Assembly: GCA_963682175.1 (NCBI GenBank)
Contig: OY821786.1
Location: forward strand, 34,279,501 to 34,343,500
Direction of reading: 5' to 3'
Origin: Triglochin maritima
Lineage: Eukaryota; Streptophyta; Magnoliopsida; Alismatales; Juncaginaceae
Length of the DNA stretch: 64,000 nucleotides
This document shows, piece by piece, positions 10,950-23,133 of the stretch (the stretch's first letter is position 1; each line of letters starts with the position of its first letter). The notes under the pieces were generated by a model. That model was not told the DNA's origin. It did not search any database and saw nothing but the letters and a program-made list of their open reading frames with translations. The position numbers and the translations under genes were made by a program.

Positions 10950-12039
10950 AATACCCCACACCTAGATTTTGCTAGTCCCTAGCAAAACAGAATATACGAA
11001 AAATGAAAACAGGGAAATCCTAACTCATTTTCGTAGGAATCACGGTTGCACTTAGCATGTGCAACAAACCTTTAAACCTCTTTGTTGCCAAGGAGGAGGA
11101 GTGTTGTCTCCTGAGGGTTTTCAACGGATATACCCACAAAATCCTAAATCAACATTTCATTAATAGTTCTCAATATCCCTACCTCATCCTTATACATCTC
11201 ACTCAGAATTCTTGCATGCTCATTATATAAATCTAACTCATTAAAAATATGACTTGGTCTTTGTTCCTCCAACATTCACACCACTAACCCTTCTACACAT
11301 GATATCACTTAAATTATTTTGCACGCCTCCTCTGGTGGTGAAGTATCATTCGGATCAACCATGGCATGGATCATTCTTTTAGCTTTGGGCCTTGAGTATT
11401 TTTTTTTTCTTCCGTGATTCAACACATTTGCTTTTTCTGACACTTTTACCCTTTTTGCATTCGTGTAGCGAGTTTGGTCGATAATCCCGAGCTGATAGAC
11501 TCAAGTTACCGGGTTTCAAGATACCCCTACGGACCAGTGACTCAAAGGCTTGGGCTTTTGTAATCATTTTGCAAAATGTGCTTTCCTCACTTTTATTCCG
11601 CTTTTATTTTCCTCAAGGCTTAATTGCTATTAGAAGTCCACACTTCCCGGTATATTTTCCTCAACCTCTGTTTTTTATCAACCACTTCAAAGATTTGATT
11701 CGTCCAATTTAAGTGCATACATATCTTAAAGGGCAATGAGTTATTTCTTTGGAACTTAGATTTATGTCATAATTTCTACAAGCAGAGCTATATAATAAGG
11801 AACAAAAACTCAATGCAATTTGTACACGGGTTTTGGCAGTTCAATCTTAAGCTATGTCATGAAACATTGATTTTTTTTATTTTTTTATTTTTAGAAATAA
11901 AAGACAGATCTATAGATAAATATATACATAAACACCCCCCCACACCTAAATCATGCATTGTCCTCAATGTATGCAAATATAAAGCAAATGCACTTATTAC
12001 CTTGGTGAATTGCGGTGGAAGGATGAAATTTGCTCAAAG
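10950..12039 (-). other. Non-coding part of the gypsy element where pol would be expected
   Basis: About 1.1 kb lies between the end of the protease region and the LTR. No RT, RNase H or integrase motif is seen in any frame, and only short frames occur. The purine-rich tract, read on the minus strand, is next to the LTR at 10951-10965. Confidence 0.6.
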
Positions 12040-14614
12040 TCAACCATAGTCAGAACTGGATTGAATGACATCATATTGGTGCATGTATCCAGTTGAGTTG
12101 TTCCCCATGTTGCAATGAGAGTCCTGAGTCACAGGTTCCACACCCCTCACATAAATTGGTTCTCTTATTTGCTCGAGTGATGGTGGGTGTGTAGATGAAT
12201 TCCTCCCCTTTTTCTTACTTCCTTTTTGATTTTGTGATGATTCAGAAATCTTATAGATACGCGATTTCATCACAACATCACTTTGATTGCATATTATTTC
12301 TAGCTCACTATCAATATGAAAGATATTAAATTCAGCTTTTAAGTTCCCAAAAGATAGTTGCATGAGTCCATTTCGACAGTTTATCAATGCATGCTTCAGA
12401 AGTGGCTAAAAAGGGTCTGCCTAGAATTACAGGGATTTGTTGTTTAGGATTTACAACAGGTGCGGTATCTAGTACGACAAAATCCACTGGGTAAATGAAG
12501 TCACCAACCTTGATCAAAACATCCTCTACTATACCTCTTGGTTTCTTAATTGAGCAATCAGCAAATTGAAGGGTTGTCTTAGAGGGTTTTAGTGGACCAA
12601 GGTTCATTTGCTCATAGACAGAGTACGGGAGTAGGTTAACACTAGCACCAAGGTCTAGAAGGGCTTTGTTGATAAAAGTGTCTCCTATTGCACATGAAAT
12701 TGTGGGACATCCAGGATCCTTATATTTTATAGGAGACGAGTTTGACAGGATAGAGCTTATGTTTGCAGTTAAGAATGCCTTCTTTGGTACGTTCGTTTTT
12801 ATCTTTTTAGTGCACAGATCTTTTAAGAATTTAGCATAAGCAGGTATTTGTTGAATCATGTCTAAGAGTAGAATGTTCACCTTAACTTGCTTAAATACTT
12901 CCAAGATTTTCTCCATTTGTGCACTTGAGTTCTTTTTTAGTCTATTGGGGAATGGGGCTTTAGGAACATAGATTCGCTTAGGTTCAGGTTGAGCTATGGG
13001 TTCAGGTTGAGTAGGTGGGTTGGGCGTTTCAGATTGAACGTCGGGTTCAATGGTTAGGTCATATGTGGTAGCTTGATGGCTAGATTGATTAGACGTTCTA
13101 GGATTTACCACATTATTATCAATCTATCTTCCGGACCGTAATGATACTACAACATTTATTTGTTGGAACGGTCCTTCCTCATTAACCATTTGAACCGGTC
13201 TAGGGTTGTTATTTCCTGAAGGTGCTTGATAGGATTGATATGAATTATTAGATCTAGGGTTCACCTCAGGTTGACTTGGAAACCGACCCTTTTCTCTTTC
13301 ACCTACTATTTGTGCTAGTTGGCTGACTTGTGTCTCTAGCCTTTGGAAGGTCTGGTTGGTTGTTTGTATAAAGGTTTTCATCAAATTTTCTAAGCTTGTC
13401 AACCTAACCTCATGATCGCCATTGTTACTAAACCCAGATGATGTATTATTTTGGTTATACGAGTTTGGTTGTTGTCTAGGAGGTTGACCTTGTTGGCTTG
13501 ATGAGAAATTGGAATTATTACGCCAACCTGAGTTATAGGTTGATGCGTACGGGTCATTTCTAGCATGGTTATACATGGCATTAACTTGTTCCCAGTCCGT
13601 ACAATCCTCCATTACATGACCAGTCTGACCACATCTAGAGCAAGGGATAGACGAGGCTTGATTCACTCGAGTTTGGGTTTGTAGCTCTAAACTTTCCATT
13701 CTGCGCATAAGGGTAGCTAGTTTTGCTTCAGCCGCTATGTTGGCATCAACAGCTAAGACACCTGGTTTGGGTTGACTTGCTATTCTAGATCCAATACTCG
13801 GGTTAAGCGGTGTTCTAGCATTGTCCCATTGCATACTGTTTTCAGCTAAATCCTCAAGAAAAGTCCAGGCATCATTTTCATTTTTCGACATGAAGTTCCC
13901 TTGGCTTACGGATTCTACCATAACCCTAGATGTGGGTGTCAATCCCTCATAAATAATTTGGCATAATTGCCATCTTGGAATTCCATGATGAGGGCATTGG
14001 GTCAGAACACTTTTAAATCTTTCTAGATAGGAATAGAACGGCTCGCTCTCAGACTGAACGAATGCAACAATTTCATTCCTAATCCTCATAGTCTTATGGT
14101 TGGGGAAATATTTTTTCAGGAATACTTGAACAAACTCAGCCCAACTCCTAATAGATCTTTCGGCTAGACTATATAGTCATTTCTTAGCGTCGTCCTTTAG
14201 TGCTAGAGGCACAAATTTCAGACGCACTGTCTCCTCAGGGATATGTTGGTATTGCATAAGAGAGCAGATTTCCTCAAATTCTCTAAGGAAGAGATATGGG
14301 TCTTCCCTAGAGGTGAACTTAGGCAACATACTCATGTATTGTGCCTTAAGTTCGAAGTCGCGACCCGGTATGGTGGGCATAACGATGCACGATGGCTGAG
14401 CAGCCATCGCTGGATAGCATCGATCCCTTAGAGTTATAGGTTGTGCAACAGGTGGGTCCACTACGTTCTCACCCATTGGATCCGGGTGAGGTGGTGCAGC
14501 AGATGGATTGAGGCTAAGCTCTAGACTGGAATCTAGATGAACTCGTGAGAGTTGATTACTCAAGTCCCGAATCCAAATCTGAGTGCACCGGGTTGAATTA
14601 ATTTTTGAATTCAA
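12040..14614 (-). pseudogene. gag-pro: Gag-protease polyprotein of the gypsy element, two nonsense codons and one frameshift
   Basis: One long minus-strand frame runs from 14614 to 12332. It is interrupted only by TGA at 14177-14179, where the family has Trp (KKWLYSL context), and by a TAG near 13124 right after SLRSGR. Gag features are PYLFLREFEEIC and FYSYLERFKSVLTQCPHH, plus the zinc knuckle CSRCGQTGHVMEDC at about 13600-13650. The retropepsin-like protease has LGASVNLLPYSVYEQM, where family members have D(S/L)GAS, and ends near ILGRPFLAT. An extra TGCA at about 12390 (GCATGCATTG) throws the last part, LINCRNGLMQLSFGNL, into another frame down to 12040. LTR identity and this light damage agree with a young insertion. 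Confidence 0.9.
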
Positions 14615-15679
14615 ATTCGAAATTTAAATTCGAAATTTAATTTCAAGAATTAATTACAATTTTTTTTCTATTTTTTTTAAAAGGGAAACAAACAATAGAA
14701 TGGGGAAAGATGAGAAAAGAATCCTAATCTAGAGAATTGAGGTGAGAAGAGAAAGAAGACTCAGATGAGAAGGGAAACTTAACTCTAAAGATAGAAAAGA
14801 GGGTTGGTCAGAAAATTCCTAAGAAAGCACGGTTCAAACAATCCTAGACCTAGTGTCGCTTAGATCTAGACGACTCCTAACTGGTTGAGTCGAATTGATT
14901 CGCTTGATTCACCTCCCTCACTAATCAAACCAACTTGGCCAGGTAATGTATAGCTAGTGGGGGCGCTTCCGACAGAGTCGGTGCCAATTAGACAACCACT
15001 TCGCTTGGAAGACTTGCGTCAACACAAAAACACTTCCTAGGCACCAAGTTAAATTCGATCAGCTTCAAGTCATAGCAAGTCAAACCAATCTTCTCCTTAA
15101 TTGAGTCCGAGTCCTTAGGGGTCAATGTCTAATTGATTTTAATTTAAGGCTTGGGTGACACTTTAGGATTGTGATTTGTGGGCCACGGAAGGGTGATGAA
15201 ATCCCCACCGTATCTTTGCCTACGGAGTTGCCCTTAAGATAGTTTAACTTAGATCTAACAAAGATAGTCAAACAATAGTCTTTAGAAGGGGGAAATTGCA
15301 AGGTTGTATGCAACTAGATTATATGCTTAAATGCAATCGATGAAAACCACGATACGTACCTTGACTCCAGCACTCTTCAACAGAAATTGATTTGCAAGAA
15401 TTTAGCAAGAATATTGCATACAAAACACTAGATGATGCATGCACTAAGACCTTTCTAATTTTGCCAATTTTAGGTCAGAGTTGAATTATTGCCAATTATG
15501 GAATTTTTGCCCTAACACGTGCAATTCTAATAAAAGGAAATTTTCTGAAAATAGAAATTACGAGGAAAAGAGGCAACAAAGGTTACCTATGCAATGCTCA
15601 GTCGGGTTCACCGCCCGCTCTCGAAATTTCAGTAGCTTCACGCGTCCACCCAGAGATGAGTCGCGTCCCAGAAAAATTT

Positions 15680-15770
15680 GAAGCCCAGAAGCTCCAAGTG
15701 TGCGGCGGATTCGCCGCAAGTTGTTCTTTAGGTGCGGCGATTTCGCCGCGCGTTTAGCTCCAAATGTGCC
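15680..15770. repeat. GC-rich hairpin pair in the gypsy leader
   Basis: GCGGCGGATTCGCCGC (about 15701) and GCGGCGATTTCGCCGCGC (about 15733) are each self-complementary with a short loop. A related copy ending GCCACC sits in both LTRs. They stand out in an AT-rich setting, just downstream of the PBS in element orientation, where a packaging or dimerisation signal could lie. Function is inference. Confidence 0.5.
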
Positions 15771-15885
15771 CGGATTTCTCCACGCACTCTGTTGTTTCCT
15801 GAAACACAAATCCAAATACTTAGATCGCGCACAAGATAAACAGAATAAAATCGAAAACACAAAAATAAACAAAATCTGCGTCGCC

Positions 15886-15903
15886 TCCCCGGCAACGGCG
15901 CCA
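15886..15903 (-). other. Primer binding site, tRNA-Asp
   Basis: On the minus strand this reads TGGCGCCGTTGCCGGGGA, complementary to the 3' end of plant tRNA-Asp and next to the LTR. It fixes the element's orientation as minus and supports the Athila/Tat assignment. Confidence 0.93.
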
Positions 15904-15909
15904 AAAACT

Positions 15910-17087
15910 TGATGTGAATTTTAATTTATACTGCAAGTGCACGGCGTCAATGAAGACGTGGCAAATACGGGTCGAATACAAGGAGGGAGAGATTTGTTAT
16001 TAGTGTGATTTCGATTGTGGGAAAGAAGGAGAGAAGAATAAATTGGGTTTTGAGATTTTTGATTTTTAATTTCCTAAAGCATGAAACATGAACAAATAAA
16101 ACTAAAGCAAGAACAAAGATGGTGAATTCCGTTGGGTGGAGGTTTAGGTATTGGGTTTAGATTAGAGAATTCAGAAACTTATAATAAATCATATTAGTTA
16201 TAAAGCATTACATGATAAATGATTTAACATAAAATCAAGTAATCAAAATATACTAACACGAAAATAAAATAATAACTTTTATTCTTCTTCTCTTCACCGT
16301 AAATCCGTCACCTCCACCCTTTGGAAAGAGTTAGAAACTCATGGATGGAAAGGAGGAGAAGGGGTCCTAGAGGAATTACAAAAGAAAACTAAAAACAAGA
16401 AATAAAACAACAGATATTTATTAAACTAAGGAATAAAAACTAGAACATAAGCTAAGGACTCTCACAACATCGTTTCAGGGCTATTTATAGCCGATACAAG
16501 GGACTTAGGTATAAAATAGGAAAGTACACACGTCAACACGCAACCGGTAAAAATTTTAGAGCATGAATCTAATTTGGTGCGGCGGATTCGCCACCTTTTT
16601 AGCTCCGATTTAATCCGGATTTTTCCTGTGTGTTTATGGTATGATTTCAATATCCTTTGCGCATCTGGATTGATTCTTTCCTTTCTTTTGAGCTCCGACT
16701 TTATTTCTTTATATATTTGGAGATCCACATTGATTTTTCTTTAGATTTTCTCCAAGATAATAAAAGCTACTCGTGATTTGCACTTAGGTCCTTGTCTTTT
16801 TGCAATTAAGTTCCCGGCTACTTTTGTGCTTAAATCCTTGTTCTTTTTGTAATTAGATCTTGAATGCTTTTATGCTTGGATACATTTCCATTCGTAACCC
16901 GATAATCTTGAGCTTGGTCTTTATGATAGAAATGAGTCTTTTGCACGCGTTTATACTCGGGATGTGGGTAATTTGCATTCAGGTCCCTGTATTCTGTAAA
17001 TAAGACTAAACACATACCTTAGTAGCATTTATTGATATAAAAGTAATCTAAATGAAAGACATATGATGCAATGTATGCAATGCATCA
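15910..17087 (-). repeat. Gypsy LTR, right copy (5' LTR of the minus-strand element)
   Basis: Same ends as the left copy, TGATGTGAATT to TGCATCA, followed by ATAAC. It is 1178 bp long. Confidence 0.93.
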
Positions 17088-17265
17088 ATAACCAAGTGAG
17101 TTCCAAGCGGGTCATCAAGCTCGAACGAAGCTTGATAATCGTACCAACTCAAGTAGTTTTATGTTATACATCATGGTATGTTTATTCAACACCGAAGATA
17201 ATTAAATTTGCAAATGGAGGAGAAAAATGAAATTTCAAACACTAAAAGGCAACTTCATAGCTATA
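17088..17265. repeat. Segmental duplication, copy 1, last part
   Basis: This resumes the duplicated segment after the gypsy element. Words shared with about 19050-19168 include CTCAAGTAGTTTTATGT, AAATTTGCAAATGGAGGAGA and AAAAGGCAACTTC. Homology fades at about 17265. Confidence 0.8.
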
Positions 17266-17409
17266 CTTTTGTGGGACTTTGGTACTTTATTGTCAATGAG
17301 TGTAATGTGAGTGTTTAAATTTCAAAGTCTTAAAATCAAATAACCTCTTTATTCGAAATGTATAGTTTTGCTAAATTGATGGGAAAATGAAAAAGTTTAT
17401 TCAGAAAAA

Positions 17410-17868
17410 GGTAAATTACAATTTACCCTCCTCAACTATGATCGAGAAACATTTTAATCCCTTGAATTTTAAAACGTTACACTCACAATAATTGAACTTT
17501 GATTTGTGTAATACTTTGACATCCTCTTTATAATTTTTTTATTTTTCAACATATTCATCGTTTTTTCTCAAAAACATTCATGTTGTTTGTCAAACATGCT
17601 TATATTGTACCTTCTGGTGAAATTTGAATCTAATCGGAAGTCGGATTTTACTCAAATTAATTGGTTCAAAATCTGACCCAAATTTGAAGCAAAATCGTCA
17701 TCCGATTTGACTAAAACTTACCATAACGATAAATTAGAAGTATGTTTAGTGAACAACACACAATTTTGTGAAAAACGATGGTCAAATTGTTATACAAATC
17801 AAAATTTAAAGGGTGTGAATGTGACGTGACGTTTTAAAAGTTCAAGGGGTTTTGCTCAAAATGACTTA
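17410..17868. mobile_element. MITE-like inverted-repeat element
   Basis: The left side has TTTTAATCCCTTGAATTTT then AAAACGTTACACTCAC. The right side, read in reverse, has AAACCCCTTGAACTTTTAAA then ACGTCACGTCACATTCACA. The imperfect inverted arms enclose about 300 bp of non-coding AT-rich DNA. Exact ends and TSD were not resolved. Confidence 0.45.
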
Positions 17869-17989
17869 GCAACAGAAAAGAAGCAAAAAAGTAAAGCTTT
17901 CTTTAATAGATAGAAAACAATGTAGTAGTAATATTAAGGAATTTTTTTCGTAAAAAAATTCCAAAGCAAACTTCTCCCACTTCTTTTTT

Positions 17990-18555
17990 GCATACTAGAC
18001 ATGTTGCCACCATGTGGCGACACGTGGCGGTGGTGGTGGCGGGTCTTATTCAAACGTTGAGTTCTATAGAAAAAAGTTCTTTGCAGAACTCGGTGTTGAG
18101 AACGTCTAGTTTTATATAGACCAAATTGGCATTAACGATACCGATTCCAAACTTAGAAAATTTTCATCCCCACACGAGAGTGTGAAGCGAGATCAGGGTC
18201 TAATTTGGACAAATTGAACTAAACATATGAAGTGTCAAGTTCTATCCAGTAGAACTCGACAGGTGAAGTACCAAGTTCCATTTAGCGGAACTCGACACCT
18301 GTTTCGATTGCTTGATTGAGAGAGCCCAAGTTATCTTGTCTTGTTTGAAAATCCACCATCCTTTGAGGCTTTATAGAACAAACATCTAGTACAACATTCT
18401 GAATAGCCGATGTGGGATTAAAGGGAAGATACATGAAAAATTGCATATTTTATGCAACATGTAATAGTTAGGTTAATATTGCAAATCAATTGTTCATAAA
18501 AAAAACACTAAACGGGTGTCAAACCCTGGCCCCAAAGTCCCAAACCCTGGGAGCA
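17990..18555. other. Intergenic, with short GAACTC-containing repeats
   Basis: No gene is seen. Two similar blocks, TCAAGTTCTATCCAGTAGAA and CCAAGTTCCATTTAGCGGAA, each followed by CTCGACA, lie at 18235-18300. A related AGTTCTTTGCAGAACTC is at 18077. Confidence 0.5.
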
Positions 18556-18558
18556 AGG

Positions 18559-19168
18559 CCTTCCCACCACAACAACAGCCGAATCACTCTTTTTTTGCAG
18601 TAATTAGTATAAAACACAAATCCACGTTTTATTACGGATGTGAATTAGGTGTTAAACTTTCTCAAATAAAATATATTCTATACATTATATTACAAGCAAA
18701 CAAGTAAAGTGTACGAAGAATCTTGGTAGTTGAACTCGGTTTTCGATTCGAATCGTTGGATGTTCTAACAACTAAGTAAATATCCAAATAAATGTGCATT
18801 GTGTTATAGTCTTATCAAGTCATAGTAATGCATCTGAATATATCTAGATATATTTTGTGTGCATATCTGCATATCTATGTATGTACGTATACGAGTCCCG
18901 AGCGAGTGGGGTATTGCTCGGGCTCGGCTTGGTTATTTTGTCGAGCGAAATTTTTTGCTCGTGCTTGACTCGTGATAAATCACGTTGAGCCACGAGCCGG
19001 GTAGAACCGACCGAGCCATCGAGCTCGAGCAAAATTGACGGCCATACCAGCTCAAGTAGTTTTATGTCATACGTCATGATAAGTTTATTCAACATGGAAG
19101 AATATTAAATTTGCAAATGGAGGAGAAAAATGAAATTTTAAACTTGAAAAGGCAACTTCGTGGCTATA
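18559..19168. repeat. Segmental duplication, copy 2 (uninterrupted)
   Basis: This copy is collinear with 89-388, 9624-9772 and 17088-17265 and lacks the copia and gypsy elements. It shows the pre-insertion structure of copy 1. The middle is rich in GCTCG/CGAGC words (GAGCTCGAGC at 19021). Confidence 0.85.
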
Positions 19169-21540
19169 ATTATCACATTTTTTCAAGAACCAGAGTCAGA
19201 TTGTATGGGCTTTGAGAATTGGTTTATGATTCACAACCAGATTCTATAATTAATCTACATTATCTGCTTATTGAAAAATGTTAAGCATATAGAGAATGTG
19301 ACATTGAGGAGAGTAGCATATTTAAACATGTGTATTGATGTTTTTTTCTTAATTTAAATTAACGGATGAAGGCTAGCTATGACAGCACAACCTCCATCAA
19401 GCAAAATACATAATAGCTCTTTAAATTGATGCTTACATCTACTAAAGATTTCCTTATAGCTCATTAAATCCGTAATTTTGATAAAGAGATGTGACATATA
19501 TCACCCAAAAAAATTGAAATGTGAAAACGCCTTAATATCTATAAAAATTAAAAAATAAAGTGATGGAAAGAGATCATCAATATTTGAGCTTAATAAAAAA
19601 ATCCAGTGGCATAAAAAGTTTCCAAGACTTATACCACATGTATTGGGGTCACTTACAACTTACAATCTCCGCTTGCGTCTCTCAGTAATTCTTTTTATCC
19701 CCCACCACAGTAGCACAGGGTTAGAGTTTGGAAAAAAGAAAACAACGTACGAAATGGAGATAGAGGACGAAAATTTCAGCTGCCCCCAGATAGTTACCTT
19801 GAAAAAGGGTAAATTTTAGCAAATAAGGAGAATATCGCTGGTGGATCATCCGGAGAGAGCAATTATTTCTCATTGTAGTCATCCAAATGGAGATAGAGGA
19901 CCAAAACTTCAGTTGCCCCCGGAGAAGTAGCTTTTGAGAACAGAGAAATTATTCTCATTGTAGTCATCCAAATCACTTAGGGTTGCAATTTGGATCATGA
20001 CACGATAATCCGATGCAAATCCAACACAAAAAATATAAGTGTATTTCATAACAGGGTTGCCACACGATTAACCTGTAATAAAATGAGTTGGGTTTGAGTT
20101 TAGTACATGTAACTATTTTCCAACCCGTTTACAAATATCAATATAATACATATACATATTTATTTTTATAGGTGAATTTTTAAACGAGGTAAACCTTACT
20201 CGGGCTCAAATGAGGTCACATAATAGGGATTGCTAGATTTTAATTCAACATCTATATTGTGTTGATAGAGATTGAGTCTTTTTAATAATAACGATTAATT
20301 GATAGTTTGTAGATCTTTTCAAATACCATACCTAACATGCAACTTTTACAAAAATTCACAAACAATGCGCACTTTTGGACGTTCACTACAAATCCCAATT
20401 CAATCATCCACTCATTATTATCCTGCCAAATAAGGATTCTTGTTTTCAAAATTTAACTAATTAGGAATATTTGGTGATTGTTGCTCAAATGTATCCAATT
20501 ATGCAATAACAATACATCTTTTTTTATATAATATATCGTATTAATAAAAATTAAATTACAAAGCCGAATAAAACATTTGAACCACCAAATGCATATCTAA
20601 AAAAAAAAAAACTTGCAATTTTAATAAATTCAAATTCAAATTTGAATGCAATTTTGTAATTTTAATGTAATTACAAATTTTTAAATTTGCATTCTTAATG
20701 TCTTTCAATGACAAAGTATTCTCGTACTAGTAAAAAAATCAGTTTTTCAATCTAAACCATAATTGCATACTTTAATTTTAAATTACATTACTGCAGAAAA
20801 TAGCAAATCGGGACTTGCAGTGTTTCGCCAAAAAAATGTTCCAATGAATTAACGATGAAACAAAACAATAACATACAAACAATTTAAAAAATAACAATTG
20901 CATATTGCCATATTCTGATAAATTTTTAAATTTACTAAAATCTGAATTATAAAACCTAATTTTTTTAATACATTATCCGAAAAGGAATATCAAAGGAAAG
21001 CGACGATTTGGGTAAACGGTTTTGATGATGGACTTAATTGCATCGGTGAACCAACTTTTCTTTTTAGATATTGATAATTATGGAATTGTGTTTTATACTT
21101 TATTGTTTCTAAATCCCTTTTCCATGGATCCAACGGTATTAATCAAAATCTAACGATTCAATAGTTTAGTTCGACAACTTCTTTTGAACATGAGTACTGA
21201 TACATGACGAGGCACGTCACCATCCACGTCAGCAAGTCTAGGTTTTTTTAAGTTTTTAAATCAATTCAAAAATCTGATTTTCGATAAAGAGGGAAACGAT
21301 TCGTTTCCAAAGAAATTGTGAGACGGTTCAAATTCTTTTTATTACAACAAATCTAGTTAAACCACAACATTTTCAAAAAAAAATACACTTAAAACAAACC
21401 TTAATGCTTAATCTCTCTTCTGCCATAAATCATTCAAACAAACCTTAAATCTTCTTCATCTACGTTGACCCAAAAGGAAGTATCGTTGGCAAAGTGTAAT
21501 TTTAATCCTCGAGCAAATTTGTTTGAAAAAGGACAAAATC
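19169..21540. other. Anonymous intergenic DNA with a local tandem duplication
   Basis: No coding region is supported. At 19755-19975 a unit is present twice: ATGGAGATAGAGGA(C)(G/C)AAAA, CAG(C/T)TGCCCCC and TTCTCATTGTAGTCATCCAAA. At 20590-20700 AT-rich inverted words surround TTCAAATTCAAATTTGAA. Confidence 0.5.
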
Positions 21541-21554
21541 GTGTAGAAAAATAG

Positions 21555-21715
21555 ACAGTGACCATTGACGTGGTACTCCTAATACCACGTCAGACAAATT
21601 CCGACTGTAACTTGTCCGACGTGGTACGTCTAATATCACGTTGGATTTTCAGCTACCGACATGGTACACCTAATACCACGTCGGATTGTCAATATCTGAC
21701 GTAGCCATAATAGTT
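21555..21715. repeat. Array of CCGACGTGGTA / TACCACGTCGG motifs, array 1
   Basis: At least seven close variants lie in about 160 bp, as head-to-head pairs such as GACGTGGTACTCCTAATACC and CCGACATGGTACACC then TAATACCACGTCGG. The same motif forms array 2 at 28995-29290. Dense short motifs of this kind are typical of CACTA subterminal regions, but no CACTA terminus was found here. Confidence 0.6.
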
Positions 21716-22267
21716 GTATTTTCCAGCAATGTTAATTTAATTTTAATGGTGTTTCAATGGATGCTATTGCTAATGGATTCTTTATTTGAGACCCAAGAAA
21801 TTTAGGTGCAAAGCACGTGTCTAAGAAATTTGCTATAAATTGCGCATCCAAAGGTCCAGTATTAATCTTTTTAATGGGTGCCGAAGCAAAAAATTGTGAT
21901 TTGTTCTTCTTCACGTTATGGGTGTGTTTGAGTGTGGTAATTGGGAGAATCAGATTCCCCTTAATCAGTGTTTTTACTGTTGCAGAAGAATGTATGGATT
22001 CTTGAACACAGAAATTGTCCGTACGAGCGATTGTTTGTGTGTGCGATTTGGGTGAAATGGTTTAACGACCATCGACAAGGGTAAAGTCCAGACTACCCTC
22101 ACTTTCCTTTTCCCAATAAAATCCCCCGCCAAGAAGACTCATCCATCCCTCGTCACATTCCACGTTCCTTCTCCTTCCCCTTCGGAGTTGTACTTGTCCT
22201 TCCCTTAAACACCGATTGCGATCATCGATGAGGTTGTACACCTGACACTTCCTTTTAGCGGTTTAGG

Positions 22268-22695
22268 TTGCTTTTATGGTTACCTTGCGCGCAAAGAATG
22301 GGCATCGTCGTCCAACTTGTCGAACAATGGTACTACCAATGTGGAGCCCCAAATGTAAGTTGTACCATGCTTATGGTTTTGAGCTCCTCTGATCATTGTT
22401 GGTTTGTTATTGTAATTGTCTTCATGTATAGGGTATCCCTCGATGTTGGTTTATGGTGGAGGAGGAGACCCTAATGGTCATTGTCTACATCATACGCTTT
22501 GAGCAAGACCGGAACCTTAGGCTGGTCCTAAACGCCCTTACCAACTTCGATGTGTCGATGAAGGTTTTGGAGCAGAGTACTGGTGAGACGAATGATCCAC
22601 CCTCGATGGCCGATCAAGGTGGTTTAGGGTTTTTTACTGGAGTACAGTTACAAAATGCAGGGGATGTGAGAGGATGCAAGTTCTTGTCATGGTAG
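22268..22695 (+). pseudogene. Possible two-exon gene fragment with a GRF-type zinc-finger-like segment
   Basis: Exon 1 would end at about 22350 with YYQCGAPN at a GT (GTAAGT). Exon 2 would start after TATAG at about 22431 with GIPRCWFMVEEE. Joined in phase they resemble the second half of a GRF zinc finger (aromatic-x-C ... C-x-F-x-W/V-x-EE). The first Cys pair is only partly present (PCAQ), so zinc binding is doubtful. The second exon stays open to TAG at 22693, ending GCKFLSW. Nothing else is recognised. The intron of about 80 bp has a proper GT...AG. This could be a transposon-captured fragment; identification is weak. Confidence 0.35.
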
Positions 22696-22959
22696 TTGTA
22701 CTTTTGGACCTAAGGTTTGTTGTTATAGTTATTATTTCATTTATGTGTCTTGTTGTCATTATTTGTTGGATTGTTTTGCATGTAATGGTTCTTTGACCAG
22801 TGTCCAATGTTGGTTATGTTGCTTATATTGCTCAGAATTTCGCAATCTTTGCTCAACTAGTTAACCATCCTAAGAACAAACCTCATTTGTTACAACTAAG
22901 CTTATGACCATTTATACATGTCTTCTTAATGCCAATACAATTTCTTGGCACATAATGTT

Positions 22960-23133
22960 GTGGGTGTATCTTTAGAAATTACATTTGACTACAGAAGTTT
23001 TTTGTACCTTGGAATCAACTTGCACGTAGTTGGTCCCGGAGACCACTACCAACCCAAACATTAGTAAAAAATTCATTCCTAATTGTTTGGATTATGTTTG
23101 TTATGTTACTACTGATTTTGTTGAACCACATCA
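22960..23133 (+). pseudogene. Short coding-like stretch interrupted by a solo LTR
   Basis: A frame with one TAG reads about KKFIPNCLDYVCYVTTD then FVEPH and stops at the LTR boundary at 23134. The sequence after the LTR (26692-26907) opens into another acidic coding-like stretch, so both may be parts of one disrupted gene. No family is recognised. Confidence 0.25.

Larger units (their letters stand above)
9773..17087 (-). mobile_element. Ty3/gypsy (Athila/Tat-like) element carrying gag-protease only
   Basis: LTRs at 9773-10949 and 15910-17087 are nearly identical: 1177 and 1178 bp, with about a dozen substitutions by eye. The flanking TSD is perfect, ATAAC at 9768-9772 and 17088-17092. The minus-strand PBS matches tRNA-Asp, used by Athila/Tat elements. 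The coding part holds Gag and an aspartic protease. I find no reverse transcriptase, RNase H or integrase in the 1.1 kb between protease and the 3' LTR, nor elsewhere inside. It is therefore a non-autonomous gag-pro element, comparable to the TR-GAG type described in plants. Confidence 0.92.
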
